Source: Aeromonas finlandensis (lineage in GTDB: Bacteria > Pseudomonadota > Gammaproteobacteria > Enterobacterales > Aeromonadaceae). From it: a DNA stretch of 38,871 nt. How positions within the stretch are numbered: position 1 is the first letter of the stretch; each line of letters opens with the position of its first letter. The notes beneath the pieces are model-generated. The model worked only from the letters and a program-made list of their open reading frames with translations, had not been told where the DNA came from and made no database searches. This document shows, one piece after another, positions 15,967-28,644 of the stretch. A program made the position numbers and the translations under genes. The stretch spans positions 1 to 38,871 of the forward strand of contig NZ_JRGK01000046.1 in NCBI RefSeq assembly GCF_000764645.1, in the 5' to 3' direction.

Positions 15967-16026
15967 GACTATTCCTTATTTCTTGCCGATGTGGCTGAAA
16001 ACCGGGCATTGATGGGGATGATGCCT

Positions 16027-16069
16027 GCATATTACAAACAAAGCCGGGTCTGGATTTGGTAAAATCGCC
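16027..16069 (+). promoter_or_regulatory. Downstream copy of the duplicated smc promoter
   Basis: The repeat of 15929-15966 carries a better extended -10 (TGG-TAAAAT at 16060-16065) but five extra bases in the spacer, so TTACAA is 22 bp away and cannot act as a normal -35. Transcription would start about 40 bp before the smc ATG. Confidence 0.5.
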
Positions 16070-16109
16070 TGCCCGCCTCCTCTTTATTTAGCCACTGATA
16101 CAGGTCGCC

Positions 16110-19100
16110 ATGCGTCTGAAACTGATCAAACTCGCCGGCTTCAAGTCGTTCGTCGAGCCGACCCGCATCGAACTGTCGGCAGACATGACTGCCGTGGTGG
16201 GCCCCAACGGCTGTGGCAAATCCAACGTCATCGACGCGGTGCGTTGGGTGCTGGGGGAGAGCTCCGCCCGCCATCTGCGCGGCGAGAACATGACTGATGT
16301 CATCTTCAACGGCTCCATCAACCGCAGTGCGCACGGGCGCGCCTCGGTCGAGCTGGTGTTCGACAATCCCCATAACCGGGTGCCCGGCGAGTTCGGCCGC
16401 TTTACCGAGATCTCGGTACGCCGCGAAGTGCTGCGCGACGGCTCCAACCACTATCAAATCAACGGCCAGAAGTGCCGCCGCAAGGATGTGACCGACCTCT
16501 TCCTCGGCACCGGCCTTGGCCCCCGCAGCTACGCCATCATCGAGCAGGGCACTGTCAGCCGACTGGTGGAGTCGCGCCCCGCTGATCTCAAGCTCTTTAT
16601 GGAAGAGGCTGCCGGGGTTTCCCGCTATAAGGAACGGCGCCGCGAGACCGAGCAGCGTATTCGCCACACCCAGGAGAATCTGGAGCGCCTCGGCGATATT
16701 CGCGGCGAGCTGGGCTCGCGCCTCGACCACCTCAAAGCCCAGGCCGAGACCGCCGAGCGCTACAAACAGCTCAAGAGTCGTTCGCGCGCAGCCCGCGCCG
16801 AGCTGATTGGCTCCGAGTTGTGGGCGCTGGAGACGCGCCTTGGCGAGGCCAAAACCGAGCTGGCGCAGGCCGAGCAGGCGCTGGCGGCGCTCGATGCCAA
16901 GCGCACCGCCGATGAGGGGCGCCACGTCACCCTGTCGGTCGCCAGACAAGAGGCGCAAGCCGAACAGGCGAGCCGTCAGCAACAGATTTTTCTCGGCGGG
17001 CAAGCCATCGCCCGTCTCGAACAACAGCAGCTGCACCAGAGTGAACTGGGGCGCGACTGGCAGGCCCGTGCTCAGGCGCTGGGCGAGCGGATCGCCACCC
17101 GCAAGGCGCAGCTTGCCAGCCAGCAGGATCAACTGACCGAAGGGGTATTGCGCGCCGAGCAGGAGAGCGCCCGACTGGAGCAGTGTGAGCAGTTGCTCAC
17201 CGAGCAGCAGGAGGCCCGCCAGCAGGCCAGCGAGGGGCTGGAGCAGGCCCGCCTGCGCCAGCAGCAGTGGCAACAGCAGTTGGCCGGGTTGCAGGGCCAG
17301 CTCAACCAGACCCGCACCCGGCTGGGTGGCCTGCAGGAGCTGCAAGCCAAGACCCGGCTGGCCCGCCTCAAACTGGAAGATGAACGCGCTGGCCCCCTCG
17401 GCACAGAGGCTGAGGGTCTGCAACCGGCCCTCGATGCCTTGAGTGGCGAGCTGGAGCTGACGCGGGCTGCCACCGGCGAGCTGACCGAGCAGCTGGCGCA
17501 GGCAGTCGATGCCCATGAACAACTCAAGCAGCAGCATGGCCAGCAGTTGAGCCTGCAACGGGAGTTGGAGGCGCGGCTGGCGACCCTGGATCAGATCCTC
17601 GGGGAGCAGATGGAGGGGGCGACCCTGGCCGATCGGCTGCACGTTGCCCCCGCATGGGCACCGGCGCTCGACAAGGTGCTGGGTCGCTGGCTCACCGCAA
17701 CCCCGGCGGATGAGTGCAATCTGGCGCAAGAGGGACTCTGGATTGGCCCGGCGCAACCGGCGGTTGCCGGTACGCTGGCGGCGCAACTGGGCGGTGAGCA
17801 CATTCCCGCCTTCCTCAATGCCATCTGGCTGGTGGAGAGCCGGGAGGCCGCATTGGTCCGCCAGCCGAGCCTTGCGGCCGGTGAGTCGGTACTGACTCCT
17901 GCTGGTGACTGGCTGGGGCCAAACTGGGCAGATCTGGGGCAGGGCGCGGCGCTCGGCACCATGGCGCTGCTCGGGGAGCGCGAGCGGCTGCACATCGAGC
18001 AGGAGAGGGTTGCCGCGGGGCTGGCACAGCTGATTGAGCAACTTGTCGCAGCCGATGCCCGGCGTGCCCAGCTTGCCAGCGCGCAGGAGTTGTCGCAGCG
18101 AACCTTGCGCGAGCAAGAGCAGAAATGGCAACAACTGCGCGAAGCCTGGAGCCTGCAACAGGGTCAGCGGCAGGAGCGGTTGCAGCGGCTCGGCCAGCTC
18201 GGCGAAGAGCTGATCCGGCTCGATCAGGAGCAGGCCGAAGAGGCAGAGCGACTGGCCAGCGCCCGTGAACAACTGGAACTTGATGAGGCGCGCCTTGCCG
18301 AGTTGCAGGAGCAGGGGGAGCCGCTGACGCAAGGGTTGCAGGCTGCTCAGGAGCAGGTAACCCGGTGCGAGCGGGCGGTCGACGAGGCCCGTGTGCGCCG
18401 CGAGCAGCAACAAGTGGCCTGCCAGCGTTTGCAACTGGAGCTGGGCAATCTGCGCCAACTCATTACTTTGGGTGAAGAGGAGCTGGCGAGGCTCGGGCTG
18501 GAGCTGGCCGGGCTGAAAGGGCCGGATAGCGAAGCGGTGCCGGATCTGGCGCCACTGCTGGCCGAGCAGCGCAATCTGGAGGCGCAGCAACTCGCCTGCC
18601 ATCAACGGCTTGCGGAGCTGGAGCGCCAGCTGAGTGAGCTGGAGCAGGCCAGAAGCGCCGATCACAAGCAGCTGGTGACGTTGCAGGAGAAGCTGGCGAC
18701 CCTGCGCCTTGAGCGCGAACGCAACCTCACCCGCCGACAGGGGCTGCATGAGCAGTTTGAAGAGCTGGGGGTTCGGCTGGTGGATCTCGATCAGGCGGTG
18801 CTGATCGCCGCAGATCGGAGCAAACTGCGGCAGGAGATCCAGACCCTGGAGGCGCAAGTGGAGGCGCTCGGCGCCATCAACCTGGCGGCGCTGGCGGAAT
18901 ACGAAGAGGCGAAAACTCGGGCAACCTACCTCGAAAATCAGTGCCAGGATCTCGAGCAAGCGCTGGAAACCTTGAGCCAAGCCATTAAAAGAATTGATAA
19001 AGAGACACAAATACGGTTCCGGGATACTTTCGATAAGGTCAACGAAGATTTAAAATCCCTGTTTCCGAAAGTGTTCGGTGGGGGCAGTGCCTGGCTTGAG

Positions 19101-19484
19101 CTTACCTCCGATGATCTTTTGGAGGCCGGAGTGAGCATCATGGCGAGACCTCCGGGTAAGAAGAATGCTACCATTGCCCTGCTTTCCGGGGGGGAGAAGG
19201 CGTTAACCGCGCTTGCGCTGGTTTTTGCCATCTTCAGACTCAATCCAGCACCTTTTTGTCTGCTGGATGAGGTGGATGCACCGCTCGATGAAGTGAACGT
19301 CGGTCGCTTCTGTTCTCTTGTCAAAGAGATGTCGAGCACAGTACAGTTCGTTTACATCAGTCATAATAAGGTCTCCATGGAGATGGCTGAGCAGCTGGTT
19401 GGCGTCACGATGCAAGAGCCCGGGGTTTCTCGCATTGTGTCGGTCGATATCGGTGAAGCCGTCGCTTTGGCTGAGCAAAACTAG
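16110..19484 (+). CDS. smc: Chromosome segregation ATPase SMC
   Basis: A 1124-residue SMC, slightly short for the family. Head motifs: Walker A GPNGCGKSN at residues 31-39 and the ABC signature LLSGGEK at 1024, then Walker B FCLLDEVDAP near 1049-1058. Two long coiled coils, very rich in Gln, Glu, Leu and Ala, run from about 165 to 480 and 630 to 960. Between them is a hinge of some 130 residues that is less conserved than usual. With ScpA and ScpB, SMC compacts and separates the chromosome. zipA follows after 15 bp, and the order smc-zipA-ligA is that of Pseudomonas and Shewanella. A 992-codon antisense frame across the gene is a composition artefact. Confidence 0.96.
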   Translation: MRLKLIKLAGFKSFVEPTRIELSADMTAVVGPNGCGKSNVIDAVRWVLGESSARHLRGENMTDVIFNGSINRSAHGRASVELVFDNPHNRVPGEFGRFTEISVRREVLRDGSNHYQINGQKCRRKDVTDLFLGTGLGPRSYAIIEQGTVSRLVESRPADLKLFMEEAAGVSRYKERRRETEQRIRHTQENLERLGDIRGELGSRLDHLKAQAETAERYKQLKSRSRAARAELIGSELWALETRLGEAKTELAQAEQALAALDAKRTADEGRHVTLSVARQEAQAEQASRQQQIFLGGQAIARLEQQQLHQSELGRDWQARAQALGERIATRKAQLASQQDQLTEGVLRAEQESARLEQCEQLLTEQQEARQQASEGLEQARLRQQQWQQQLAGLQGQLNQTRTRLGGLQELQAKTRLARLKLEDERAGPLGTEAEGLQPALDALSGELELTRAATGELTEQLAQAVDAHEQLKQQHGQQLSLQRELEARLATLDQILGEQMEGATLADRLHVAPAWAPALDKVLGRWLTATPADECNLAQEGLWIGPAQPAVAGTLAAQLGGEHIPAFLNAIWLVESREAALVRQPSLAAGESVLTPAGDWLGPNWADLGQGAALGTMALLGERERLHIEQERVAAGLAQLIEQLVAADARRAQLASAQELSQRTLREQEQKWQQLREAWSLQQGQRQERLQRLGQLGEELIRLDQEQAEEAERLASAREQLELDEARLAELQEQGEPLTQGLQAAQEQVTRCERAVDEARVRREQQQVACQRLQLELGNLRQLITLGEEELARLGLELAGLKGPDSEAVPDLAPLLAEQRNLEAQQLACHQRLAELERQLSELEQARSADHKQLVTLQEKLATLRLERERNLTRRQGLHEQFEELGVRLVDLDQAVLIAADRSKLRQEIQTLEAQVEALGAINLAALAEYEEAKTRATYLENQCQDLEQALETLSQAIKRIDKETQIRFRDTFDKVNEDLKSLFPKVFGGGSAWLELTSDDLLEAGVSIMARPPGKKNATIALLSGGEKALTALALVFAIFRLNPAPFCLLDEVDAPLDEVNVGRFCSLVKEMSSTVQFVYISHNKVSMEMAEQLVGVTMQEPGVSRIVSVDIGEAVALAEQN

Positions 19485-19499
19485 AAAGAGAAGCAGCTA

Positions 19500-20699
19500 A
19501 TGCAGGAATTGCGTTACATCTTGGTTGCCCTGGGCGGTATTGCTATTGCGGCATTGCTCATTCACGGGTTGTGGAGCAACAAAAAGAATCGTCAGGCACC
19601 GATCAAAGAGAAACCGATTGGACGGATGGACTCCAAGTCGCGGGATCGTGATAACGACGCCTTCGACAGCGATGGCATCGGCCAGGTACGCGTGGTCACT
19701 GGTGGCCGTCGCGCCGAGCCCAAGCTGCGTAACGAAGAGAGCCGCCAGCCGGAACTCGCTCGTCGCCCTGCCGTCCCCGCCTTTGATGATGAAGATGACG
19801 AGGACGATCTGCCGCCGCCCGTAGTGCGCAAGCCTGCTGCCCGCCCGGTTCCGCCGCCTCCTCCTGTCTATGAAGAAGAGGAAGCGTTCGACGAACCGTT
19901 GCCCGAGGAGATTGACGAGGCGCCCGCCGCGCCGGTGCGCAAGCCTGCTCAGGTAAATCGTCGTACCCCGGTCTACCGTTCCCGTCCCCAGCGTGAGCCC
20001 ATGATGCAGTCACTGGACGATGAGCCGCTGGTCGAGCCCGCCTATGCGACTGCCCCGACCTTTGGTGCCCCTGTCGAGACTGTACGTACCGAGGCTGTAC
20101 GTACCGAGAGTGCCCGCAGCGAAAGCGTGCGTGTCGAGCCGGTGCGCGCTGCCGAGCCGGTATACCAGCCGCAGCCCCGTCATGTGGCCCCCGAGCCTGT
20201 TTACGAAGAGCCGGTCTATGTTGCCCCTGCTCCCGTAGTGGAAGAGCCGCGCATGGCGCCCAAACCGGTCGAGAAGATCTGGCAGGATGTCTATGTCATC
20301 AACCTGATGGGCCGTCCTGGTCACGAGCTGCAAGGGGCTACCCTGATCGCTTCCCTGATGGCGCTGGGCTTCAAGTTTGGCGAGATGGATATTTTCCACC
20401 GTCACGAAGATCCCAGCGGCAAGGGTGAAGTGCTCTTCTCCATGATCAACATGGTCAAGCCGGGCACCTTCAACCCGTACCGGATGGAGCAGTTCTCTAC
20501 CCCGGGTGTCTCCCTGTTCATGCAGCTGCCACTGCGCGGCAACGCCGCATTTGCCTTTGAGGACATGCTGCAGGCTGCCGATCAGCTGGCCAGTGATCTG
20601 GATGCCATGTTGACTGACATGGATCGCAGCCCGCTGAGCGACGAGACCATTGCCCGTTACCGTCACGAACTGGCTGCCTACGAGGCCAGTCGCGACTAA
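19500..20699 (+). CDS. zipA: Cell division protein ZipA
   Basis: A 399-residue ZipA. The N-terminal anchor (about 5-25, LRYILVALGGIAIAALLIHGL) is followed by a charged stretch, a long proline/valine/glutamate-rich linker (about 90-260), and the conserved FtsZ-binding domain (about 265-395, starting EKIWQDVYVINLMGRPGHEL). ZipA tethers FtsZ to the inner membrane. The linker contains five tandem pentapeptides of type E-x-V-R-x (codons at 20076-20150). It starts 15 bp after smc, with GAGAAG as the ribosome-binding site, so the two are one operon. A terminator follows before ligA. Confidence 0.95.
   Translation: MQELRYILVALGGIAIAALLIHGLWSNKKNRQAPIKEKPIGRMDSKSRDRDNDAFDSDGIGQVRVVTGGRRAEPKLRNEESRQPELARRPAVPAFDDEDDEDDLPPPVVRKPAARPVPPPPPVYEEEEAFDEPLPEEIDEAPAAPVRKPAQVNRRTPVYRSRPQREPMMQSLDDEPLVEPAYATAPTFGAPVETVRTEAVRTESARSESVRVEPVRAAEPVYQPQPRHVAPEPVYEEPVYVAPAPVVEEPRMAPKPVEKIWQDVYVINLMGRPGHELQGATLIASLMALGFKFGEMDIFHRHEDPSGKGEVLFSMINMVKPGTFNPYRMEQFSTPGVSLFMQLPLRGNAAFAFEDMLQAADQLASDLDAMLTDMDRSPLSDETIARYRHELAAYEASRD
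20076..20150 (+). repeat. Five 15-bp tandem repeats inside the zipA linker
   Basis: Units of 15 bp encode ETVRT, EAVRT, ESARS, ESVRV and EPVRA. The first two differ at one base (GAGACTGTACGTACC and GAGGCTGTACGTACC); the later three are more diverged. Repeat number probably varies between strains. Confidence 0.8.
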
Positions 20700-20724
20700 T
20701 ACGCCATGCGGGTCGAATGAATAA

Positions 20725-22812
<2,088 letters not shown>

Positions 22813-22827
22813 GTTCGTCTCTCTGAT

Positions 22828-22863
22828 AAAAAACAACCCGGCATTCGTGCCGGGTTGTTTTTT
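22828..22863 (+). terminator. Terminator after ligA with UUCG loop
   Basis: A long stem with core CCCGGCA / TGCCGGG closed by the stable TTCG tetraloop (22844-22847), flanked by A and T runs. The GH63 gene ends 136 bp further on, converging; those bases hold no gene I can see. Confidence 0.9.
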
Positions 22864-22998
22864 ATTCCCCCGCTATCACCATTTTTGCGGGAGTGCAGCA
22901 AGCGCTTGAGCAATATTTCCCGAGCGCTCAGTTTGCTCAATCTCTACAAGGCCACCTGATGCATCAAGCCGAAGGGTGTGTGCATCCTCCCTCTAGGC

Positions 22999-25503
<2,505 letters not shown>

Positions 25504-25581
25504 TTAAAAAGAAGACTTTTTACGCTTATTTTTAGTGAAAAGGTTTTCAGTAGCCATTGTATGGCAAGGGGAAAGGGATCT

Positions 25582-25597
25582 CTGGCGCGAGATCACA
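25582..25597 (-). promoter_or_regulatory. Weak second CRP-like site
   Basis: Reading the minus strand, TGTGATCT gives one strong half-site (25597-25590); the other half is poor. Its centre is 33 bp, about three helical turns, from the better site at 25615-25630. Confidence 0.25.
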
Positions 25598-25614
25598 CTC
25601 TGAAGAGGTGGCAA

Positions 25615-25630
25615 TGTGAGCGGGATCACC
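25615..25630 (-). promoter_or_regulatory. CRP-binding site upstream of the GH63 gene
   Basis: TGTGA-N6-TCACC, nine of ten positions matching the CRP core, centred about 146 bp before the GH63 start. This suits a sugar-degrading gene under catabolite control. Confidence 0.55.
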
Positions 25631-25631
25631 G

Positions 25632-25649
25632 GGTTACATCAGGTTACAT
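25632..25649 (-). promoter_or_regulatory. Direct repeat, candidate AraC-family operator
   Basis: GGTTACAT occurs twice in direct orientation (25632-25639 and 25642-25649), spaced 10 bp, one helical turn, as AraC-type activators prefer. It lies between the AraC gene and the GH63 gene, next to the CRP-like site. Confidence 0.45.
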
Positions 25650-25672
25650 AAGATTATTATTTAGTAATGTTT

Positions 25673-26473
25673 TTACTTGATATTGCTCGCCAGTTTGGTG
25701 GGGCAGGTGTGCAGATATTGGTGGGGCGTCAGGCCGAACTCCTGTTTGAAGCGGGCGGCAAAACGGCTGGGGGAGTCATAACCGCAGGCGAGAGCGACCT
25801 CCAGCGGGGTGAGGCCCTGTTGCAACAGGTTGAGGGCGTGACTCATGCGCACCTGAGCCAGCAACTGGCGAAAGCTGCGACCTTCGGCGGACAGCTTGCG
25901 CACCATGGAGGCGCGACTCATGGAGAAGTGGGGGGCCACCGCCTCCAGGGTGTGGTCGATGCCGGGTTCTACCGCCAGGTAGCGTGCCAGCCGCTCTGCG
26001 AGGGTCATGGTGCTGGCGGGAAAGAGCAACCCGAGGGCGTTGGCGGTCCGCAGCTCGGCATAGAAGCCGCGCAGCAGTTCGGCTTGGGTCGCTTCACTCA
26101 GCCCCCGCTCGGCCATGGTGCTGATGAGCTCGAAGCAGAAGGTAAGCCCGGAGGTGACCTTGACTGCAGGTTCGTCCAGATCGGTGTGGGAAGGGGCTGA
26201 CTCTGCCAGCCATTCTGGCGGCGGCGGGGTGAGCAGTGTGATGGCGTGGGAGCGAAATTTTCCCTGCTCCGGCTGATTGACGAAGGTGAGCTGGTGGCCT
26301 GCCGGGATCAGCAGCCAGCGCTCCCTGTCAAACGACAGACGCCGCTCGCGCCACCACAGTTGCTTGCTCCCCTGGGTGACCCAGATGAGGGTCGGGGCAT
26401 AGATGAGCACCCGATGCAGGGGCTGCTGGCGGATCCCGAGATAGTGGCTCTGTTGCAGCAGGGGCGTGCTCAT
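25673..26473 (-). CDS. AraC-family transcriptional regulator
   Basis: A 266-residue regulator. The N-terminal part (about 1-150) looks like a cupin-type sensing domain (LIPAGHQLTFVNQPEQGKF). The C-terminal part (about 168-258) is the double helix-turn-helix of AraC, ending with the family signature ALACGYDSPSRFAARFKQEFGLTP. The start at 26473 is preceded by AGGAG, which overlaps the stop codon of the PEBP gene 11 bp upstream, so the two are likely coupled. The GH63 glucosidase gene follows 196 bp downstream on the same strand and is the most likely target. The inducer is unknown. Confidence 0.9.
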   Translation of the reverse strand: MSTPLLQQSHYLGIRQQPLHRVLIYAPTLIWVTQGSKQLWWRERRLSFDRERWLLIPAGHQLTFVNQPEQGKFRSHAITLLTPPPPEWLAESAPSHTDLDEPAVKVTSGLTFCFELISTMAERGLSEATQAELLRGFYAELRTANALGLLFPASTMTLAERLARYLAVEPGIDHTLEAVAPHFSMSRASMVRKLSAEGRSFRQLLAQVRMSHALNLLQQGLTPLEVALACGYDSPSRFAARFKQEFGLTPHQYLHTCPTKLASNIK

Positions 26474-26484
26474 CCGGTTGGCTC

Positions 26485-27021
26485 CTAGGGGGTGACGAAG
26501 GTGGCGGTCAGGGTGGCCTTGCCGAGCGCCATGCTGTTGAGCATGTAGCCTACCATAGCGGGCGGGGTATCGGCCTTCACCTCGAGATTATGGGGCAGGG
26601 CCCAGGCGGTGAACTGATAACGGTGCATGCCGTGGCCCGCGGGCGGGCAGGGGCCGCCGTAACCCTGACTGCCAAAGTCGGTGCGGATCTCCAATCCCTG
26701 CTTGAGCTTGCCGGAGGCATTGCTGGCCAGCTCGCTCTGGGTGGCAGGCAGGTTCACCACTAGCCAGTGCCACCAACCGCTGCCGGTAGGGGCATCGGGG
26801 TCATAGGCAGTAATGGCGACGCTTTTGGTGCCGGCTGGCAGATCCTGCCAGCTCAGCTGGGGCGAGCGGTTGTCGCCACTGCAGCCAAAGCCGTTGAAGC
26901 TGAACTGTTTATCCATCAGCTGGCCTTCGTGAATATCCGTGCTCTTCAGGGTCATGGCAAAGGCGGGCAGGGCCGTCAGGCAGAGCAGTGGCAGCAGGGC
27001 ACTCTGTTTGAGCAATTTCAT
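26485..27021 (-). CDS. Exported PEBP-family protein, YbhB/YbcL type
   Basis: A 178-residue protein with a signal peptide cut near residue 22 (AFA-MT). The mature part carries the PEBP signatures YDPDAPTGSGWWHWLVVNLP and GYGGPCPPAGHGMHRY, which line an anion-binding pocket. Bacterial members (YbhB, YbcL) are called Raf-kinase-inhibitor-like by homology; their task is poorly known. A good GAGGAG precedes the start. It sits 11 bp before the AraC gene on the same strand, so it is probably the first gene of an operon PEBP-araC, possibly reaching the GH63 gene. A dyad in the promoter region may be an operator. Confidence 0.9.
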   Translation of the reverse strand: MKLLKQSALLPLLCLTALPAFAMTLKSTDIHEGQLMDKQFSFNGFGCSGDNRSPQLSWQDLPAGTKSVAITAYDPDAPTGSGWWHWLVVNLPATQSELASNASGKLKQGLEIRTDFGSQGYGGPCPPAGHGMHRYQFTAWALPHNLEVKADTPPAMVGYMLNSMALGKATLTATFVTP

Positions 27022-27084
27022 CGGGTGACTCCTCGTGTGGTAACGGGATCACTTTAGCGAGGGCGGGGCAGAATATTGTTGCAG

Positions 27085-27106
27085 AACGGCTCAATACTAC
27101 GCCGTT
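27085..27106 (-). promoter_or_regulatory. Dyad upstream of the PEBP-araC operon
   Basis: AACGGC and GCCGTT flank 10 bp, giving a symmetric 22-bp site 64-85 bp before the PEBP start. The binding factor is unknown; no clear -35/-10 pair was found nearby. Confidence 0.3.
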
Positions 27107-27164
27107 TGGTGAGTTACTTGAGCCTTTGGGTGATTATTATGGTGAGAGGGTAAATGTCAGCCAT

Positions 27165-27196
27165 AAAAAAACCGGCATCTGGATGCCGGTTTTTTG
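27165..27196 (-). terminator. Terminator after the purA-like gene
   Basis: A 9-bp stem ACCGGCATC (27171-27179) with GATGCCGGT (27182-27190), extended by A and T runs on either side, 22 bp beyond the gene end on the minus strand. Confidence 0.85.
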
Positions 27197-27217
27197 TTTG
27201 ACGATGAGAGGTGCGGC

Positions 27218-28474
27218 TTAGCGCAGGATCATCTCGTCACGGCCCGGGCCGACGGAAACCATCGGAACCGGTACGCCGAGCAGCGCTTCGATACGCAGCA
27301 CGTACTGCTGGGCAGCGCGCGGCAGCTCTTCAAAGGTGCGGCAACCGGTGATGTCTTCGCTCCAGCTTTCCATCTGCTCGTAAACCGGCTTCAGGGCAGC
27401 GGTTTGCGGCCAAATCGGGTTCTCGGTGTGGGCACCTTCGTAAGCGACGCAGATCTTCAGATCCGGCAGACCGGTCAGGCAGTCCAGCTTGGTCAGGGCC
27501 ACTTCGGTAGCGGCTTGCAGCTCGACACCGTTCTTGGTGGCGACAGCGTCGAAGTAACCGACATCCCGGGGACGGCCGGTGGTGGCACCGAACTCGTTGG
27601 TGATCTTGCGGAACTCGTCCTGGTTCTCCATGGCGGTCAGCAGGGTGCCGGTACCGACAGAGGAGCTGAATGCCTTGGCCACGGCGATGACGCGCTCCGG
27701 ACGCAGTGCCGGCAGACCGCCACCGATACCGGCGTAGGCGCCAGATACGTGGGATGAGGTGACCCAGGGGTATTCGCCATAGATGAGATCTCGGCCCGCG
27801 CCCAGCTGTGCTTCGAACAGCAGGGTCTTGCCTTCCGCCTGCAGCGCTTTGAGCGGCATGCTGACGTTGCAGACGGCGTCGATCCAGGGTGCAGAGACTT
27901 CCAGCAGCCAGTCGGCCATCTCCTGGGCAGTCTGGGTGAATTCGAAGGAGGGGTAGATAGCCTTCATCTGCGGCAGTTTCCAGTCCAGCATGAACTGGAT
28001 GCGCTCGACCAGCACTTCCGGCTGTTTCAGCCAGCCGACCAGGATCGCTTTCTTCATCACGCGATCGCCGTAGGCAGGGGCGATGCCCTGACGGGTGGAG
28101 CCATAGGCGCCGTCACCCAGACGTTGCTCTTCCAGGGTATCTTCCAGTGCGTGCAGCGGCAGGCAGAGGGTCGCGCGGTCAGAGATGGCCAGCTTCGGAG
28201 TCACGCCGGAGGCTTTGACTTCGTCGAGCTCGACGGTCAGTTTCTCGGGGCTGATCACCATGCCCGGGCCGAGGACAACCAGGCAATCCGGGTTGAACAC
28301 GCCACTTGGAACCTGGTGCAGCTTGAAGGTGCCAAGGTCGTTGACCACGGTGTGGCCAGCGTTGTTGCCGCCCTGGAAGCGAATGCTGGCGCCAGCTTGA
28401 CCTGCCAGATAATCAACGATGCGGCCTTTGCCTTCATCACCCCAGTTAGCACCTACGACTACGATAGACGACAT
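27218..28474 (-). CDS. purA: Adenylosuccinate synthetase, non-canonical subfamily
   Basis: A 418-residue enzyme of the PurA family, which joins IMP and aspartate with GTP to give adenylosuccinate, the first step from IMP to AMP. The catalytic Asp13 is in NWGDEGKG and the catalytic His41 in GNNAGHT, at the same positions as in E. coli. It departs from the E. coli type elsewhere: the IMP loop reads GSTRQGIAPAYGDR (126-138), where the usual form is GTTGRGIGPAY, and much of the second half is only distantly similar. It is probably a second PurA, with a classical one elsewhere; that cannot be checked here. AGGAG sits 8 bases before the start. It is divergent from a LysR gene, its likely regulator. 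Confidence 0.85.
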   Translation of the reverse strand: MSSIVVVGANWGDEGKGRIVDYLAGQAGASIRFQGGNNAGHTVVNDLGTFKLHQVPSGVFNPDCLVVLGPGMVISPEKLTVELDEVKASGVTPKLAISDRATLCLPLHALEDTLEEQRLGDGAYGSTRQGIAPAYGDRVMKKAILVGWLKQPEVLVERIQFMLDWKLPQMKAIYPSFEFTQTAQEMADWLLEVSAPWIDAVCNVSMPLKALQAEGKTLLFEAQLGAGRDLIYGEYPWVTSSHVSGAYAGIGGGLPALRPERVIAVAKAFSSSVGTGTLLTAMENQDEFRKITNEFGATTGRPRDVGYFDAVATKNGVELQAATEVALTKLDCLTGLPDLKICVAYEGAHTENPIWPQTAALKPVYEQMESWSEDITGCRTFEELPRAAQQYVLRIEALLGVPVPMVSVGPGRDEMILR

Positions 28475-28535
28475 GACTCTTTCTCCTAAGACGTTAGGCG
28501 TCCATCCTAGGAGCCTGATGCGGATTAGAAAAATT

Positions 28536-28551
28536 AATTATATTTATAATT
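28536..28551. promoter_or_regulatory. AT-rich dyad in the purA/lysR promoter region, candidate LysR site
   Basis: AATTATA-TT-TATAATT is a 16-bp interrupted palindrome of the T-N11-A kind. It overlaps a minus-strand TATAAT (28542-28537) that could serve purA and lies where the -35 of the lysR promoter should be. Confidence 0.5.
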
Positions 28552-28566
28552 CCGATAAGAAAACCA

Positions 28567-28572
28567 TATAAT
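28567..28572 (+). promoter_or_regulatory. Consensus -10 of the lysR gene
   Basis: TATAAT lies 73 bp before the lysR start. The -35 region is poor and falls inside the dyad at 28536-28551, so occupancy of the dyad should affect it. Confidence 0.45.
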
Positions 28573-28644
28573 CAGGGCCGATTAAGCGGCAAGCCGCCCG
28601 ATTTTGCCGGGCAAGCCCCGCACATCACGGGTTGAGGGACTCTT

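Noticed and set aside
16032..19010. A 992-codon open frame antisense to smc
   Set aside because: It is a mirror of the Gln/Glu/Leu-rich SMC coiled coil in GC-rich DNA. It has no family motif, and smc itself carries all the expected domains.
22864..22998. Gene or small RNA in the gap between ligA terminator and the GH63 stop
   Set aside because: No start with ribosome-binding site, no promoter and only a weak GATGCA/TGCATC dyad.
27218..28474. Possibility that the PurA-like protein is a phage-type PurZ making 2-aminoadenine precursors
   Set aside because: PurZ replaces the catalytic aspartate with serine and is usually shorter. Here Asp13 is present and there are no phage genes nearby.
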